This document shows positions 16,647-25,424 of a stretch of DNA of 64,000 nucleotides, in pieces. Within the stretch, counting starts at the first letter, position 1. Each line of letters starts with the position of its first letter. A program made the position numbers and the translations under genes. Where the stretch lies: assembly GCF_010747415.1 (NCBI RefSeq), contig NZ_JAAGNZ010000002.1, positions 434,001-498,000 on the forward strand, in the 5' to 3' direction. This DNA comes from Spirosoma agri. GTDB taxonomy: Bacteria; Bacteroidota; Bacteroidia; Cytophagales; Spirosomataceae. The notes under the pieces are model-generated. The model searched no databases. It was not told the origin of the DNA and saw nothing but the letters and a program-made list of their open reading frames with translations.

Positions 16647-17105
16647 TTAATCGGTGTTTTCGAGCACTTGCCAGACCAGATCCGGCTCGTAGCCTTTGCT
16701 GAAGGCATAACGAGCCAGTTTTTGCTTAATAATCAGGGGATTGTCGTCGCGAAGGCTACGGCGTTTTTTGTCTAGAAGCTCGCTGAGGGTCGTTCGGTAG
16801 TCGTCCGGCGCAATTCCGTTCATCGCCTGATCGAGATTATAACCCGTAATGCCCCGTTGTTGCAGGTGTTGCTTGATCTTTCGTTTTCCCCAGCCTTTTA
16901 TCCGGAACTTACCCCCCGCAAAGCTTTGGGCGAACCGTTCTTCGTTGAGGTAATTCTGCTGAATCAGCTCGGCAATTACTTCTTCGGCATCATCGCCGTA
17001 AATGCCCCATTCCTTCAGCCGGTTGCGCACTTCCTGCTGGGTTCGTTCCTGATACGCGCAAAACATAGCCGCTTTGCGCAGTGCATCTTTCAACAGATCG
17101 GTCAT
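16647..17105 (-). CDS. recX: regulatory protein RecX
   Basis: RecX is a small helical protein that binds RecA filaments and restrains recombination. The 152 residues show the three-helix tandem repeats of the family: ALRKAAMFCAYQERTQQEV with RLKEWGI, then AEEVIAELIQQNYLNEERFA, then KIKQHLQQRGI. Length and repeat pattern agree. recA is not in the window. It lies downstream of the RraA-like genes but a hairpin separates them. Confidence 0.9.
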   Translation of the reverse strand: MTDLLKDALRKAAMFCAYQERTQQEVRNRLKEWGIYGDDAEEVIAELIQQNYLNEERFAQSFAGGKFRIKGWGKRKIKQHLQQRGITGYNLDQAMNGIAPDDYRTTLSELLDKKRRSLRDDNPLIIKQKLARYAFSKGYEPDLVWQVLENTD

Positions 17106-17148
17106 ACATAAAAAACACGTAGGAACGGGGAGAGGTTCGGTTTGTTAT

Positions 17149-17171
17149 TTTTTTGTCAGCATGACAAAAAA
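17149..17171 (-). terminator. hairpin terminator between RraA-like gene and recX
   Basis: Ten-base complementary arms (ttttttgtca at 17149-17158 and its complement at 17162-17171) around gca give a short stem whose ends are A and T runs, as in an intrinsic terminator that could work on either strand. Confidence 0.6.
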
Positions 17172-17266
17172 CAAAATAATGTGTTTGAAATGAGTCACTT
17201 GTGGTATATTGCTTCGCTGGCAAAACATACAGCATACACACTATATCATACATACCACATTCGCAC

Positions 17267-18199
17267 TCACCATGTCCGTTTGCTCATCACTTTATCCAGC
17301 TCGGGTCTGGTCATGGCCCCCAGTTCCGGATGCTGACCGAGCCATTTAAGGAAATTAGTCTTGAGTTCGTCTGTCCATTGGCTGTCGATCTGCCCGGTCG
17401 TGTACCGTCCCGATTTGACCATCTCAAAGCCAAACTGATCTTTGCGGGTGACAAATTCGGCGGTGCTAACGACCTGATCGGCCATGTGAGCGGGCACGAA
17501 CAAAACGCCTTCCCGCTGGGCAATGACCAGATCGCCGGGCAGTACCATCACGTTACCGATGCGGATCGGCGCATTCAACCCCATCAGGACCATTTCTTCG
17601 AGAAACGACGGGTGAAAATCACGGACAAAAGCATTGAATCCCTGGATATTCTGCAATTCCTGCAAGTCTCGGGCGGCTCCGTTGAACACGACACCGTTGC
17701 CGGTTTTGCTGAAAATAGCATTGCCCAGCGTAGCACCCATCAGCGTGCCACCGCCAATTTTACCGAACGCATCCGCCACGTAAACATCACCTTTCGTGAG
17801 CGTTTCGATCGGCCAGGTGTTGGTGTTACCCTTTCTGCCCTGCTTGCTGATGCCGCGCTCCTTGATGATCTTTTCCACATCGGGTCGGCTAGGCATGAAC
17901 ATCGCCGTAACCGCCCGGCCCGTAACCGGTACGTCGTCTTTGATCAGCTTCCAGCCACCTTCAAACTGATTCGTGTAGCCTTCATTTTTCAGGACTGTCC
18001 AGGCATCGTCGATACCAATGTGCTTGGCTCGTTCGACCAGCTCATCGGGTAGTTTTGGGCGGCCATCAGGGAACCGGTCGCCCTTCCATTCGGCGGTTAA
18101 AAATACGAGTTCATCTTTCGGTATTGTCTGAGCCGATAGCTGACCGGCAACGCCAATAAGCGTAATAAAGGAAAATAAAGTAGCAATGCTGGATTTCAT
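17267..18199 (-). CDS. exported RraA-family protein (paralogue 1)
   Basis: A signal peptide (MKSSIATLFSFITLIGVAGQ, cleavage near LSAQ) precedes about 290 residues of RraA fold. The family core is visible: KGDVYVADAFGKI, GATLGNAIFSKTGNGVVFNG and ARDLQEL, the last carrying the Arg-Asp pair that in 4-hydroxy-4-methyl-2-oxoglutarate aldolases binds pyruvate and Mg2+. An aldolase or decarboxylase acting on oxo acids in the periplasm is more likely than the RNase E-inhibitor role that gave the family its name. It sits 12 bases downstream of a second copy and was probably formed by tandem duplication. Confidence 0.8.
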   Translation of the reverse strand: MKSSIATLFSFITLIGVAGQLSAQTIPKDELVFLTAEWKGDRFPDGRPKLPDELVERAKHIGIDDAWTVLKNEGYTNQFEGGWKLIKDDVPVTGRAVTAMFMPSRPDVEKIIKERGISKQGRKGNTNTWPIETLTKGDVYVADAFGKIGGGTLMGATLGNAIFSKTGNGVVFNGAARDLQELQNIQGFNAFVRDFHPSFLEEMVLMGLNAPIRIGNVMVLPGDLVIAQREGVLFVPAHMADQVVSTAEFVTRKDQFGFEMVKSGRYTTGQIDSQWTDELKTNFLKWLGQHPELGAMTRPELDKVMSKRTW

Positions 18200-18211
18200 G
18201 CGTCAACGTAA

Positions 18212-19150
18212 TTAATGGCCCTCTTTCGCCAGATAGGCGTCTATGTCTTTTTGGGTGATCGCTAATTTCTTGGGGTACTTGCCCACCCACGTTCTGAATT
18301 CGCCTTTGATCTTGTCGGACCAGTCGCCGTGAATTTCGCCGGATGGGTATTTGCCCTGCTGTAACAGTACCCGTTCAAATTCGTCGCGCAGGGCGGTCAT
18401 TTCAGAAGCCGACACCAGTTCTTCAACCAGGTGAGCGGGGATAAACACCGTTCCGTACTCGTTGGCAAACACCACATCGCCGGGAAGCACGGTAACCTCA
18501 CCAATGCGGATGGGAGCGTTGATGGAGGTTGGGGTCATGTCTTTGATGTAGGAAGGGTCGTGTCCTTTCACCCACGCGTTGAAGCCTTTCGTATCTTTCA
18601 GTTCCTGCATGTCCCGAACCGATCCGTAGAAGATGACACCCTTGCCGGTTTTTCCGTAAATGGCGTTGCCCAGGCTCGACCCGATCAACGTCCCATCCTT
18701 AATTTTCCCATAGCCATCGGCCACGTAGATATCGCCTTTCGTGAGCACATCAATCGGCCAGATGTTGATGCCGCCTTTTTGCGAACGACCTTCGGCTTTC
18801 CCCTGCGACCGCACCAAACTGTCGAGGTCGGGCCGGGTAGGCATAAACTGCGCCGTAACGACGCGTCCTGTCATGGTTTCGCCGGGCTTGAGAATGACCC
18901 AGTTCTTTTCAACCTGGTTGCGGTAGCCTTTCTTTCCCAGAAAACCCCAAATCTGTTCAAGCGTACAATTCTGTAATCGGTCCAGTACTAGTTCAGGCAC
19001 TTTCGGACGGCCATCGGGCAATCGTTCGCCTTTCCAGTTGGCGGTCAGGGCCGTAACATACTCCGGCGTTGAGCCTATCCGCTGGGCCTGGGCTGATAAG
19101 AGGCCCGAGAGGGTGATCACCGTCCACGCGATTACTGTTTTCTTGATCAT
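18212..19150 (-). CDS. exported RraA-family protein (paralogue 2)
   Basis: This 312-residue protein aligns along its length with the downstream neighbour: both have a signal peptide, TANWKGERLPDGRPKVP or its equivalent near the N terminus, KGDIYVADGYGKIKDGTLIG, and the SVRDMQEL active-site block with Arg and Asp. The start at 19150 places the signal sequence (IAWTVITLSGLLSAQAQ) at the N terminus; an in-frame start at 19306 would add 52 residues and was rejected. It is the first gene of the minus-strand pair and is divergent from the enolase-superfamily gene, with which it probably forms a catabolic unit. Confidence 0.8.
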   Translation of the reverse strand: MIKKTVIAWTVITLSGLLSAQAQRIGSTPEYVTALTANWKGERLPDGRPKVPELVLDRLQNCTLEQIWGFLGKKGYRNQVEKNWVILKPGETMTGRVVTAQFMPTRPDLDSLVRSQGKAEGRSQKGGINIWPIDVLTKGDIYVADGYGKIKDGTLIGSSLGNAIYGKTGKGVIFYGSVRDMQELKDTKGFNAWVKGHDPSYIKDMTPTSINAPIRIGEVTVLPGDVVFANEYGTVFIPAHLVEELVSASEMTALRDEFERVLLQQGKYPSGEIHGDWSDKIKGEFRTWVGKYPKKLAITQKDIDAYLAKEGH

Positions 19151-19348
19151 TGTTTTATAGGGTTGACTAGTCAATAAAAATCGGATGAGCCGGAAGGTGA
19201 AACTAGAAAAGCCGACTGGCATCAGCCTTTCCGTTAGGAACCAGGCGTTTGCGCTTATTATGAATAAAAAGGCAGCTGAATAAGTAAAATACTGACATAC
19301 ACTCATTTTATAACCGATTAGCCATAAACCCTCAGGAATCCTTTAATT

Positions 19349-20788
19349 ATGAAAAACAGTTTATCCCGATTGTCTTTATCGGACAAATCATCTGATCGCC
19401 GTGATTTCCTGCGCAAGGCCGGACTAGGTGGTCTGTCGCTTGGTTTCATGTTCGACAAGCAGCCCGGTCCCCACGCGGTCGAGCAGGAAATGGAGTTCAT
19501 CACGCAGAAAGTCAACCGTGATTCTAAACCGGCGGAACTGAAAATTACGGATTTACGCGTAGCGGTTCTGGCGGGTGTGCCGTTCGGTAGCCCCATCATC
19601 CGGATCGATACGAACCAGGGTCTGGTTGGCTGGGGCGAGGTGCGCGACGGGGCCAGTGCCAATTATGCGCTGATGCTCAAAAGCCGCCTGCTGGGCAAAA
19701 ATCCGTGTAATGTTGAGCAGATCTTTAAACAGATCAAGCAGTTTGGTGGACACAGCCGGGCCGCCGGTGGTGTGTGTGGCGTTGAAATGGCGCTCTGGGA
19801 CTTAGCCGGTAAAGCCTATAACGTGCCCGCTTATCAATTGCTCGGCGGTAAATACCGCGATTTTATCCGGTTGTATGCCGATACGCCCGAAGCCGATACC
19901 TACGAAGGCTTTGCCAAGAATATGCAAAAACGCCGGGACCAGGGCTACACCTTCCTGAAAATGGATTTTGGTATCAGTATGCTGGCCGATAAGCCGGGTA
20001 TGCTGGTCAATGCCAACAACTGGAGTGTAAAGCGGCAGTGGGATGACAAGGAAACGGGAAAACTCGGCAACTATGCGAACACCAAGCACCCCTTCACCCG
20101 CATTCAGGTGACCAAGAAAGGGTTGGACGCCCTGGTCGAACACGTTAGTAAAGTGCGCGAGATTGTTGGCTATGATATGCCGCTGGCGGCTGACCACTTC
20201 GGTCATTTCGACGTCAATACCGCCATCCAGATCGGTAAAGCGATGGAACCGTTCCGGCTAGCCTGGCTGGAAGATCTGGTCCCCTGGATGTATACCGACC
20301 AATGGAAGCAAATTTCGGATGCTATTGATACGCCGACGCTGACAGGCGAAGATATTTATCTGAAAGAAGATTTTATGAAGCTCATCGATGCCAAAGCCAT
20401 TGACATGATTCATCCGGATCTAGCGACGTCGGGTGGTTTGCTGGAAACCAAGAAGATTGGCGATTACGCCGAAGAGAAGGGTATTCCAATGGCCATGCAC
20501 TTTGCCGGTTCGCCGATTTGCATGATGGCCAACGTACACTGCGCAGCCGCTACCGAGAATTTTGTCGCGCTTGAGCACCACGGCGTCGATGTATCGGGCT
20601 GGGAAGATATTGTGACGGGTATGAAGCCGATTGTCGATAAAGGGTTCGTCAGAGTGCCTGACAAGCCGGGCCTGGGTGTCGAACTGAATGAGGATGTGGC
20701 TAAGAAATTCCTCAAAAAAGGAGCGACCTGGTTTGCCCCAACCGACGTGTGGAATACGAAAGATTCTGCCGACCGGGAGTGGAGTTAA
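19349..20788 (+). CDS. exported mandelate racemase/muconate lactonizing-type enzyme (probable sugar-acid dehydratase)
   Basis: The N terminus has a Tat-like signal (SDRRDFLRKAGLGGLSLG, Arg17-Arg18). The enolase-superfamily capping domain and barrel follow. Active-site positions that I can place are Lys204 in FLKMDFG, metal ligands Asp282 (AADHFGHFD), Glu308 (WLEDLVPW) and Glu334 (TGEDIYL), and His384 in MHFAGSP, the likely acid/base. That set fits the sugar-acid dehydratase branch, such as galactonate or gluconate dehydratases. The 479 residues are long for the family because of the leader and an insert near residues 215-250. It is divergent from the two exported RraA proteins. Confidence 0.85.
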   Translation: MKNSLSRLSLSDKSSDRRDFLRKAGLGGLSLGFMFDKQPGPHAVEQEMEFITQKVNRDSKPAELKITDLRVAVLAGVPFGSPIIRIDTNQGLVGWGEVRDGASANYALMLKSRLLGKNPCNVEQIFKQIKQFGGHSRAAGGVCGVEMALWDLAGKAYNVPAYQLLGGKYRDFIRLYADTPEADTYEGFAKNMQKRRDQGYTFLKMDFGISMLADKPGMLVNANNWSVKRQWDDKETGKLGNYANTKHPFTRIQVTKKGLDALVEHVSKVREIVGYDMPLAADHFGHFDVNTAIQIGKAMEPFRLAWLEDLVPWMYTDQWKQISDAIDTPTLTGEDIYLKEDFMKLIDAKAIDMIHPDLATSGGLLETKKIGDYAEEKGIPMAMHFAGSPICMMANVHCAAATENFVALEHHGVDVSGWEDIVTGMKPIVDKGFVRVPDKPGLGVELNEDVAKKFLKKGATWFAPTDVWNTKDSADREWS

Positions 20789-20792
20789 AAAA

Positions 20793-20887
20793 GTAACGTG
20801 GACATCCTGTCCGCAGAGCCAAAGATTGAGTTTTAGTTATTATAACTCGTTAACTTATCGGCTCTGCGGACAGGATGTCCGCGTTAC
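20793..20887. repeat. intergenic inverted repeat (28-bp arms, one mismatch)
   Basis: Arms at 20793-20820 and 20860-20887 pair with one mismatch across a 39-base AT-rich loop. The right arm runs into the stop codon of the epimerase gene. It lies between convergent genes and may end both transcripts. Part of the arm (gtaacgcggac) recurs at 22030. Confidence 0.85.
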
Positions 20888-21795
20888 GTCAATAAATCGC
20901 TCAGGGCGTTTGTCAGATCAGCGTACTTGTAGCGGAATGTTGTTTCGTCCGTAATGCGTTTGTTGAGGACGTAATTGCCACCGATCACCGTTATGGCCAG
21001 TTCGCCGAACATCATCTTGATCACAAAAGCCGGAATGTTAGGTAGTATCATAGGCCGGTGCAGCACGCTGGCGATGGCTTTCGTCAGTGATTCGTTAGTA
21101 GCTGGATTAGGCGCAACGGCGTTATACACGCCCTGCCACGATTCGTCGGTCAATGCCTGACAATACATCCGGCAAAGATCGTCGATGTGAATCCACGAAA
21201 TGTATTGCTGCCCGGAGCCAATCGGTGCGCCAGCCCCCAGCCGGACAGGTTGCGCCAGTTTCGGCAAGGCACCGCCATCCATCGTCAACGCGACCCCCGT
21301 TCGTAACTTAACCGTCCGGATGCCGAGAGCCGCAACCGAATCTTCCGACCGCTCCCAGGCCCGAACCACTTGCGCCAGAAAGTCCGATCCTCCCTGACTC
21401 GTTTCGATCAATGGCCGATCTGCGGTATCGCCACCATAGTAGCCGATAGCCGAGGCCCCGATGAATGACTTTACCTTATGCGGATTTTTAGCCAGCGCCT
21501 GCGCAATCAACTCCGTCGACTGGGTGCGACTGGTCAAAATCTCGTCCTTGCGGGCGTCGGTCCAACGTTCGTCGGCGATGCCTGCTCCGGCGAGGTGAAT
21601 GATGTGGTCGGCAGTCTGGATCGCTTTTGGGTCGATATGGCCTTTTTTGATGTCCCACTGATAAACCGTCACGTCCGGAATCGATTTGCGTTCCCGGCTG
21701 AGCAACGAAATCTGAAACCCCTGTTGTCGAAGCAACGGAATCAAGTGGCGACCAATTGAGCCGGTGCCGCCGGTGATAAGAACAGTTTCGTTCAT
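20884..21795 (-). CDS. TIGR01777-type NAD-dependent epimerase (YfcH/SulA-like SDR)
   Basis: An extended short-chain dehydrogenase of 303 residues: the NAD(P)-binding glycine motif GGTGSIGRHL at the N terminus, then IHLAGAGIADERWTDARKDEI, the GASAIGYYG segment with the YxxxK-like region degenerate, and SWIHIDDLCRMYCQAL. These are hallmarks of the TIGR01777 family, which is close to the plant SulA and E. coli YfcH proteins. The physiological substrate is unknown. The gene is single. Confidence 0.88.
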   Translation of the reverse strand: MNETVLITGGTGSIGRHLIPLLRQQGFQISLLSRERKSIPDVTVYQWDIKKGHIDPKAIQTADHIIHLAGAGIADERWTDARKDEILTSRTQSTELIAQALAKNPHKVKSFIGASAIGYYGGDTADRPLIETSQGGSDFLAQVVRAWERSEDSVAALGIRTVKLRTGVALTMDGGALPKLAQPVRLGAGAPIGSGQQYISWIHIDDLCRMYCQALTDESWQGVYNAVAPNPATNESLTKAIASVLHRPMILPNIPAFVIKMMFGELAITVIGGNYVLNKRITDETTFRYKYADLTNALSDLLT

Positions 21796-22079
21796 GAGTT
21801 CTAAGTGGGTTTGTTAGACTTATAACTACTGAGAACGGTTGAGGTTTCAAATGGGGGATTTACTACCTGATCACAGGTCGTTGCGTGGCTGGCTATGAAA
21901 ATACGAGTCCGTAACGGGCTACCTGATGGCTGTCAGTACGTTATGTAGTTGGGAATGCCTGTTGCCATCAGCGCGATTCTGATCGGGTAAAAAAAACTGG
22001 TTAGTAACGGGAAAAGTTGTTTAGTGAACGTAACGCGGACTTCCAGTCCGTGTATTCGTATTCGACTATGCGGACCGTA
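21796..22079. other. intergenic region with a repeat-derived hairpin
   Basis: No supported gene. At 22033-22053 lies a small hairpin with nine-base arms and one mismatch. The sequence from 22030 shares gtaacgcggac and the hairpin layout with the repeat at 20793-20887, so it looks like a shorter member of the same family. Confidence 0.55.
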
Positions 22080-22631
22080 CTAAATAACCCACTCTTTCGG
22101 CAAAGCCAGCGTTCGGGCGTAATGGGCTGGTGCTGCGGAATGAACCCAGCGCAGTAGTTTATTGATCTCGTCGGCAAATTCAATGTGGTAATCCGGATCG
22201 AGTTTGCTGACTTTTTTCAGCACCTGATCCGTACGCTTGGCGATGTACTCTGCTGCTTTGTCGGTGCGGGAATTGTACTTTTGGAGCAGGTGCGCATTGT
22301 GGTCGTAAAAGGTATTGAGCATGTCCAGCATCAGATCGACCTCACCGTACTTATCTTTCGTTACCTTCAAATGACGGCTGATGTAGCCGCTGACGGTACG
22401 CATGTCCATCATGACCCAACCCGCCGAATCCTGATGTAGATTGGCCGTCCGCCGAATGAACTGCCGGATCAGATCGCGCCGTTCGTCGAGCGTACTACTC
22501 TCTTCGACCAGCTCGAACTGGAGTTTTTCGGTCAGCACCGCATCTTTGGCAATGAGCCGAAGCAGGATTTTATCTTTTTCCACGCCCGGCATCCGGACAA
22601 TGGCTTTCTTAAGTTCGGGATCAATAGGCAT
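22080..22631 (-). CDS. hypothetical alpha-helical protein
   Basis: I do not recognise this 183-residue protein. It is rich in charged residues and predicted helices without membrane segments or a signal peptide (for example DERRDLIRQFIRRTANLHQD and KYGEVDLMLDMLNTFYDHNAHLLQ), so a soluble cytoplasmic helical bundle is likely. The start MPIDPELKKAIVRMPG follows 53 bases after the stop of the upstream RimK-type ligase gene on the same strand, and the two may be co-transcribed. No function is assigned. Confidence 0.7.
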   Translation of the reverse strand: MPIDPELKKAIVRMPGVEKDKILLRLIAKDAVLTEKLQFELVEESSTLDERRDLIRQFIRRTANLHQDSAGWVMMDMRTVSGYISRHLKVTKDKYGEVDLMLDMLNTFYDHNAHLLQKYNSRTDKAAEYIAKRTDQVLKKVSKLDPDYHIEFADEINKLLRWVHSAAPAHYARTLALPKEWVI

Positions 22632-22684
22632 CGCTAATGAATTACGGCTGCTAAGTTAACCCATCCTTTCGCATTCGCCATGAC

Positions 22685-23593
22685 CTACACGCCAACCATA
22701 TCGCCTTCGTCGGCCCGTATTTTCTCTTCGATATAGGCGATGATCTGGTCGGCGACATTGATGCCGGTGGCCGTTTCGAAGCCTTCCAGACCCGGCGATG
22801 AGTTGACTTCGAGGACCAGCGGCCCCCGGTCGGAGGGAAGCATATCGACGCCCGCCACTTTCAGGCCAAGGGCGCGGGCCGCTTCGATGGCCGTCTGCTC
22901 CTCGTCGGGGGTAAGACGTACCGCAACGGCATTGCCTCCGCGGTGGATATTTGACCGGAATTCGCCCTCTAGTCCCTGGCGTTTCATCGCACCCACGACC
23001 CGACCACCAATAACGAACGCTCTGATGTCGGACCCTTTGGCTTCGGCGACGAATTCCTGCACTAAAACGTGTTTTTTCAGCCCGTAGAACGCTTCGATGG
23101 TCGATTTGGCCGCCTTCGTCGTTTCGGCCAGCACCACACCGATCCCCTGCGTTCCTTCCAGTAGTTTGATCACTACCGGGGGGCCGCCGACCAGTTCGAT
23201 GAGCTGCGTAACATTGCCATTTTTCGGGTGATTGGCGAAGACGGTTTTGGGCAAACCAACACCTGCTTTCGACAGCACCTGCAAACTCCGCAGTTTGTTT
23301 CGCGATCGGGTAATGGCCTGCGATTTGGCCGTTGTGAAGACTTTCATCATCTCGAACTGCCGCACGATCGCACAGCCGTAGTCCGTAACGGAAGCGCCGA
23401 TGCGGGGAACAATCGCGTCGAACGGTTCCAGCTCACGGCCTTCGTATAGTACGGATGGCTTGCCGCCCTCAATCATAACCTGGCAGTTCAGGTGATTGAC
23501 AACCAGTCCCTCATGGCCGCGATCATTGGCCGCCGTTAAGAGTCGCTGGGTAGAATATAAATTCGGATTGGCCGATAAAATGGCAATACGCAT
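22685..23593 (-). CDS. rimK: RimK-type ATP-grasp ligase (S6-glutamate ligase family)
   Basis: RimK adds glutamate residues to the C terminus of ribosomal protein S6. The 302-residue length equals the E. coli enzyme. The protein begins [18 protein letters not shown]; the ATP-grasp core follows with [18 protein letters not shown] (glycine-rich loop), [20 protein letters not shown] and the metal-binding [14 protein letters not shown]. All expected active-site stretches are intact. A RimB-like zinc-protease-type gene lies just upstream on the same strand, an association common for RimK. The exact acceptor here could be S6 or another protein or peptide. Confidence 0.88.
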   Translation of the reverse strand: MRIAILSANPNLYSTQRLLTAANDRGHEGLVVNHLNCQVMIEGGKPSVLYEGRELEPFDAIVPRIGASVTDYGCAIVRQFEMMKVFTTAKSQAITRSRNKLRSLQVLSKAGVGLPKTVFANHPKNGNVTQLIELVGGPPVVIKLLEGTQGIGVVLAETTKAAKSTIEAFYGLKKHVLVQEFVAEAKGSDIRAFVIGGRVVGAMKRQGLEGEFRSNIHRGGNAVAVRLTPDEEQTAIEAARALGLKVAGVDMLPSDRGPLVLEVNSSPGLEGFETATGINVADQIIAYIEEKIRADEGDMVGV

Positions 23594-23664
23594 TTGTGTA
23601 GTGTTTAATAGACGGTGTTGGGGTGGGGCTCAGAAAGGCGATTAACGCTGAGGAATAAACGTGT

Positions 23665-24153
23665 CTACTCGGGACTGGTGGCGGGTTTAGCGATCGTCGG
23701 GCGGTTGCTGGCTTTGGCCGTATAGGACAGATTTTTCTGTGAAACGTCGACGATAAACCGGTTGCGGAGTAGTTTACGGCCTAGTAGAATCGGGTTTTTC
23801 AGTTGTTCACGGTCGGCCAGTGTAAATTCGGCCCGGATGGTCCGCCCGAACAGGACAATACGCGTTTGAATCACATACCGTTTTTCGGCCACGCCAAACG
23901 AATTACGAATCATTCGCTGGCTGAATTCGTCACTATAAAACCGCTTTACCTTGTCTCCGGTTTTGTCAATTAGCTCAAACCGTAATTTTTGTTTTCCGCC
24001 CGCCCTCACGAGTCGAACGTCTTTGCAATGAAGCGCCGACGTGTAGGCACCGGTATCAACTTTAGCCTGTGCATCGAAAAGTTTCAGATCCGGAAAATCG
24101 ACCAGATCGGTCATGCCAATAACCTGTTTGGGCTTCGGATTTAGGGCGCTCAT
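23665..24153 (-). CDS. RimB-like retropepsin-fold protein (putative ATP-dependent zinc protease family)
   Basis: The 162-residue product contains KVDTGAYTSALHC, the D-T-G motif of a retropepsin-like fold, and NPILLGRKLLRNRFIVDVS near the end. It belongs to the family pfam05618, named RimK/LysX zinc protease, which often sits next to rimK; in some bacteria it trims or modulates poly-glutamate tails. Catalysis by the Asp is plausible, but zinc or ATP dependence is not supported by any visible motif. It is 71 bases upstream of the ligase gene, presumably in one operon. The basic tail beyond residue 145 is probably disordered. Confidence 0.82.
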   Translation of the reverse strand: MSALNPKPKQVIGMTDLVDFPDLKLFDAQAKVDTGAYTSALHCKDVRLVRAGGKQKLRFELIDKTGDKVKRFYSDEFSQRMIRNSFGVAEKRYVIQTRIVLFGRTIRAEFTLADREQLKNPILLGRKLLRNRFIVDVSQKNLSYTAKASNRPTIAKPATSPE

Positions 24154-24229
24154 GCGATCTGTGTACCGTTATGACGTTGCATCGTTGTCGACTAAAGATC
24201 GTCACAACCGCGGGTTTGACTGGCGCGTT

Positions 24230-25369
24230 TCATCGGATCAACCGGCTAAAGGTGAGTGACATGTCAAGCATAATCATTTTGGCTCGGGCATTCCGTTCAA
24301 GGTGGTAGGTTGCTTCGTTGAGGTCATTCACGATTCGCTCAATATGATTGATGGTCAATATTTTAGAAAAGTTTTTGACAAAAGCCATTTCATCGTCGGG
24401 CAAACGAAGTAACGCGCCCGCTCCCTGTTGCCATAAGAACAGATCGCGGTACAGCCGGATACTGTACTCCAGTAATCCCTTCTGTTTTTCTTTGGTGAAA
24501 CTGTCAAACTGATCGGCTTGTTTGACCAGCGTGATTAAATCCTGCCGGTAGCAGGTGCGCATCCAGTCGGCAAACCAGGTGTGCCGGTCCGATGTCATGG
24601 GCTGATCGGATTCGGTACGACTCAGGTTCAGTCCCACCGACAGATCACCGTCGGCCAGGTAGGCGATCCGACGGGCTGTCGTTTCGTCCAGATTAAGGTG
24701 CTGACGCAGGTACGTAGCTACCTCTTCGTCCGTAAACGCCCGAACCGCTATCCGTTGCGTACGCGACAGAATTGTGATCAGTAATTTGTCGGGCTGGTTC
24801 GTAACGAGCAGGAACAGCGTCTGCGCGGGGGGCTCTTCGAGTACTTTCAGCAACGCATTGGCCGACGTTACGTTCATCAGTTCAGGGAGCCAGATCAGCA
24901 TGATTTTGTAAGCCCCTTCGTAGGCTTTCAGTGACAGCTTTTGCAGAATATTCCGGGCTTCTTCGGCGGAAATATTGCCCTGTTTGTTGTCGGCCCCCAT
25001 TGTTTCGAGCCATTCGGGCAGCGTTCGGTAGGGCTGGTCGAGCAGAAATTTACGCCAGCTGGTCAGATACGCTTCCGAATTTTTTCCTTTGGCCAGATTG
25101 GCGACCGGAAAAACCATGTGTAAATCGGGGTGAACGAGTTTCTGGATTTTTATGCAGGACGCACACCGGCCACAGGAGTCGGCATCGGGTTCGCCGGTTC
25201 GCTGTTTGTCTTCGCAGTTAACATATTGAGCCAGGGCCAGCGCCAACGATAGGTTTGCACTACCCGCCGGGCCATCGAACAGGAGGGCGTGAGCAAGGTG
25301 GTTCGTCTGAACGGCCCTCACCAACAGCTGTTTGGTTTCGGTCTGGCCTATTATTTCTGAAAATTGCAT
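24230..25369 (-). CDS. holB: DNA polymerase III subunit delta'
   Basis: Delta' is the stator of the clamp loader. The product starts MQFSEIIGQTETKQLLVRAV and has AHALLFDGPAGSANLSLALA, a P-loop position that has lost the GK-S/T pair, as is usual for this non-ATP-binding subunit. A four-cysteine zinc module (a Cys before EDKQ, then CGRCASC) follows, and the arginine-finger region SRTQRI occurs in LITILSRTQRI. 379 residues is normal. No replication gene is adjacent. Confidence 0.9.
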   Translation of the reverse strand: MQFSEIIGQTETKQLLVRAVQTNHLAHALLFDGPAGSANLSLALALAQYVNCEDKQRTGEPDADSCGRCASCIKIQKLVHPDLHMVFPVANLAKGKNSEAYLTSWRKFLLDQPYRTLPEWLETMGADNKQGNISAEEARNILQKLSLKAYEGAYKIMLIWLPELMNVTSANALLKVLEEPPAQTLFLLVTNQPDKLLITILSRTQRIAVRAFTDEEVATYLRQHLNLDETTARRIAYLADGDLSVGLNLSRTESDQPMTSDRHTWFADWMRTCYRQDLITLVKQADQFDSFTKEKQKGLLEYSIRLYRDLFLWQQGAGALLRLPDDEMAFVKNFSKILTINHIERIVNDLNEATYHLERNARAKMIMLDMSLTFSRLIR

Positions 25370-25424
25370 GATCGATTGACCTGCCAGAGCCAGCCGTTGG
25401 TGCGGCTCCGTGGTCCTTTACTGG

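Noticed and set aside
17201..18052. A 283-codon plus-strand open frame opposite the RraA-like gene
   Set aside because: Antisense to a clear family member; a similar antisense frame occurs opposite the paralogue, as expected from shared sequence rather than coding.
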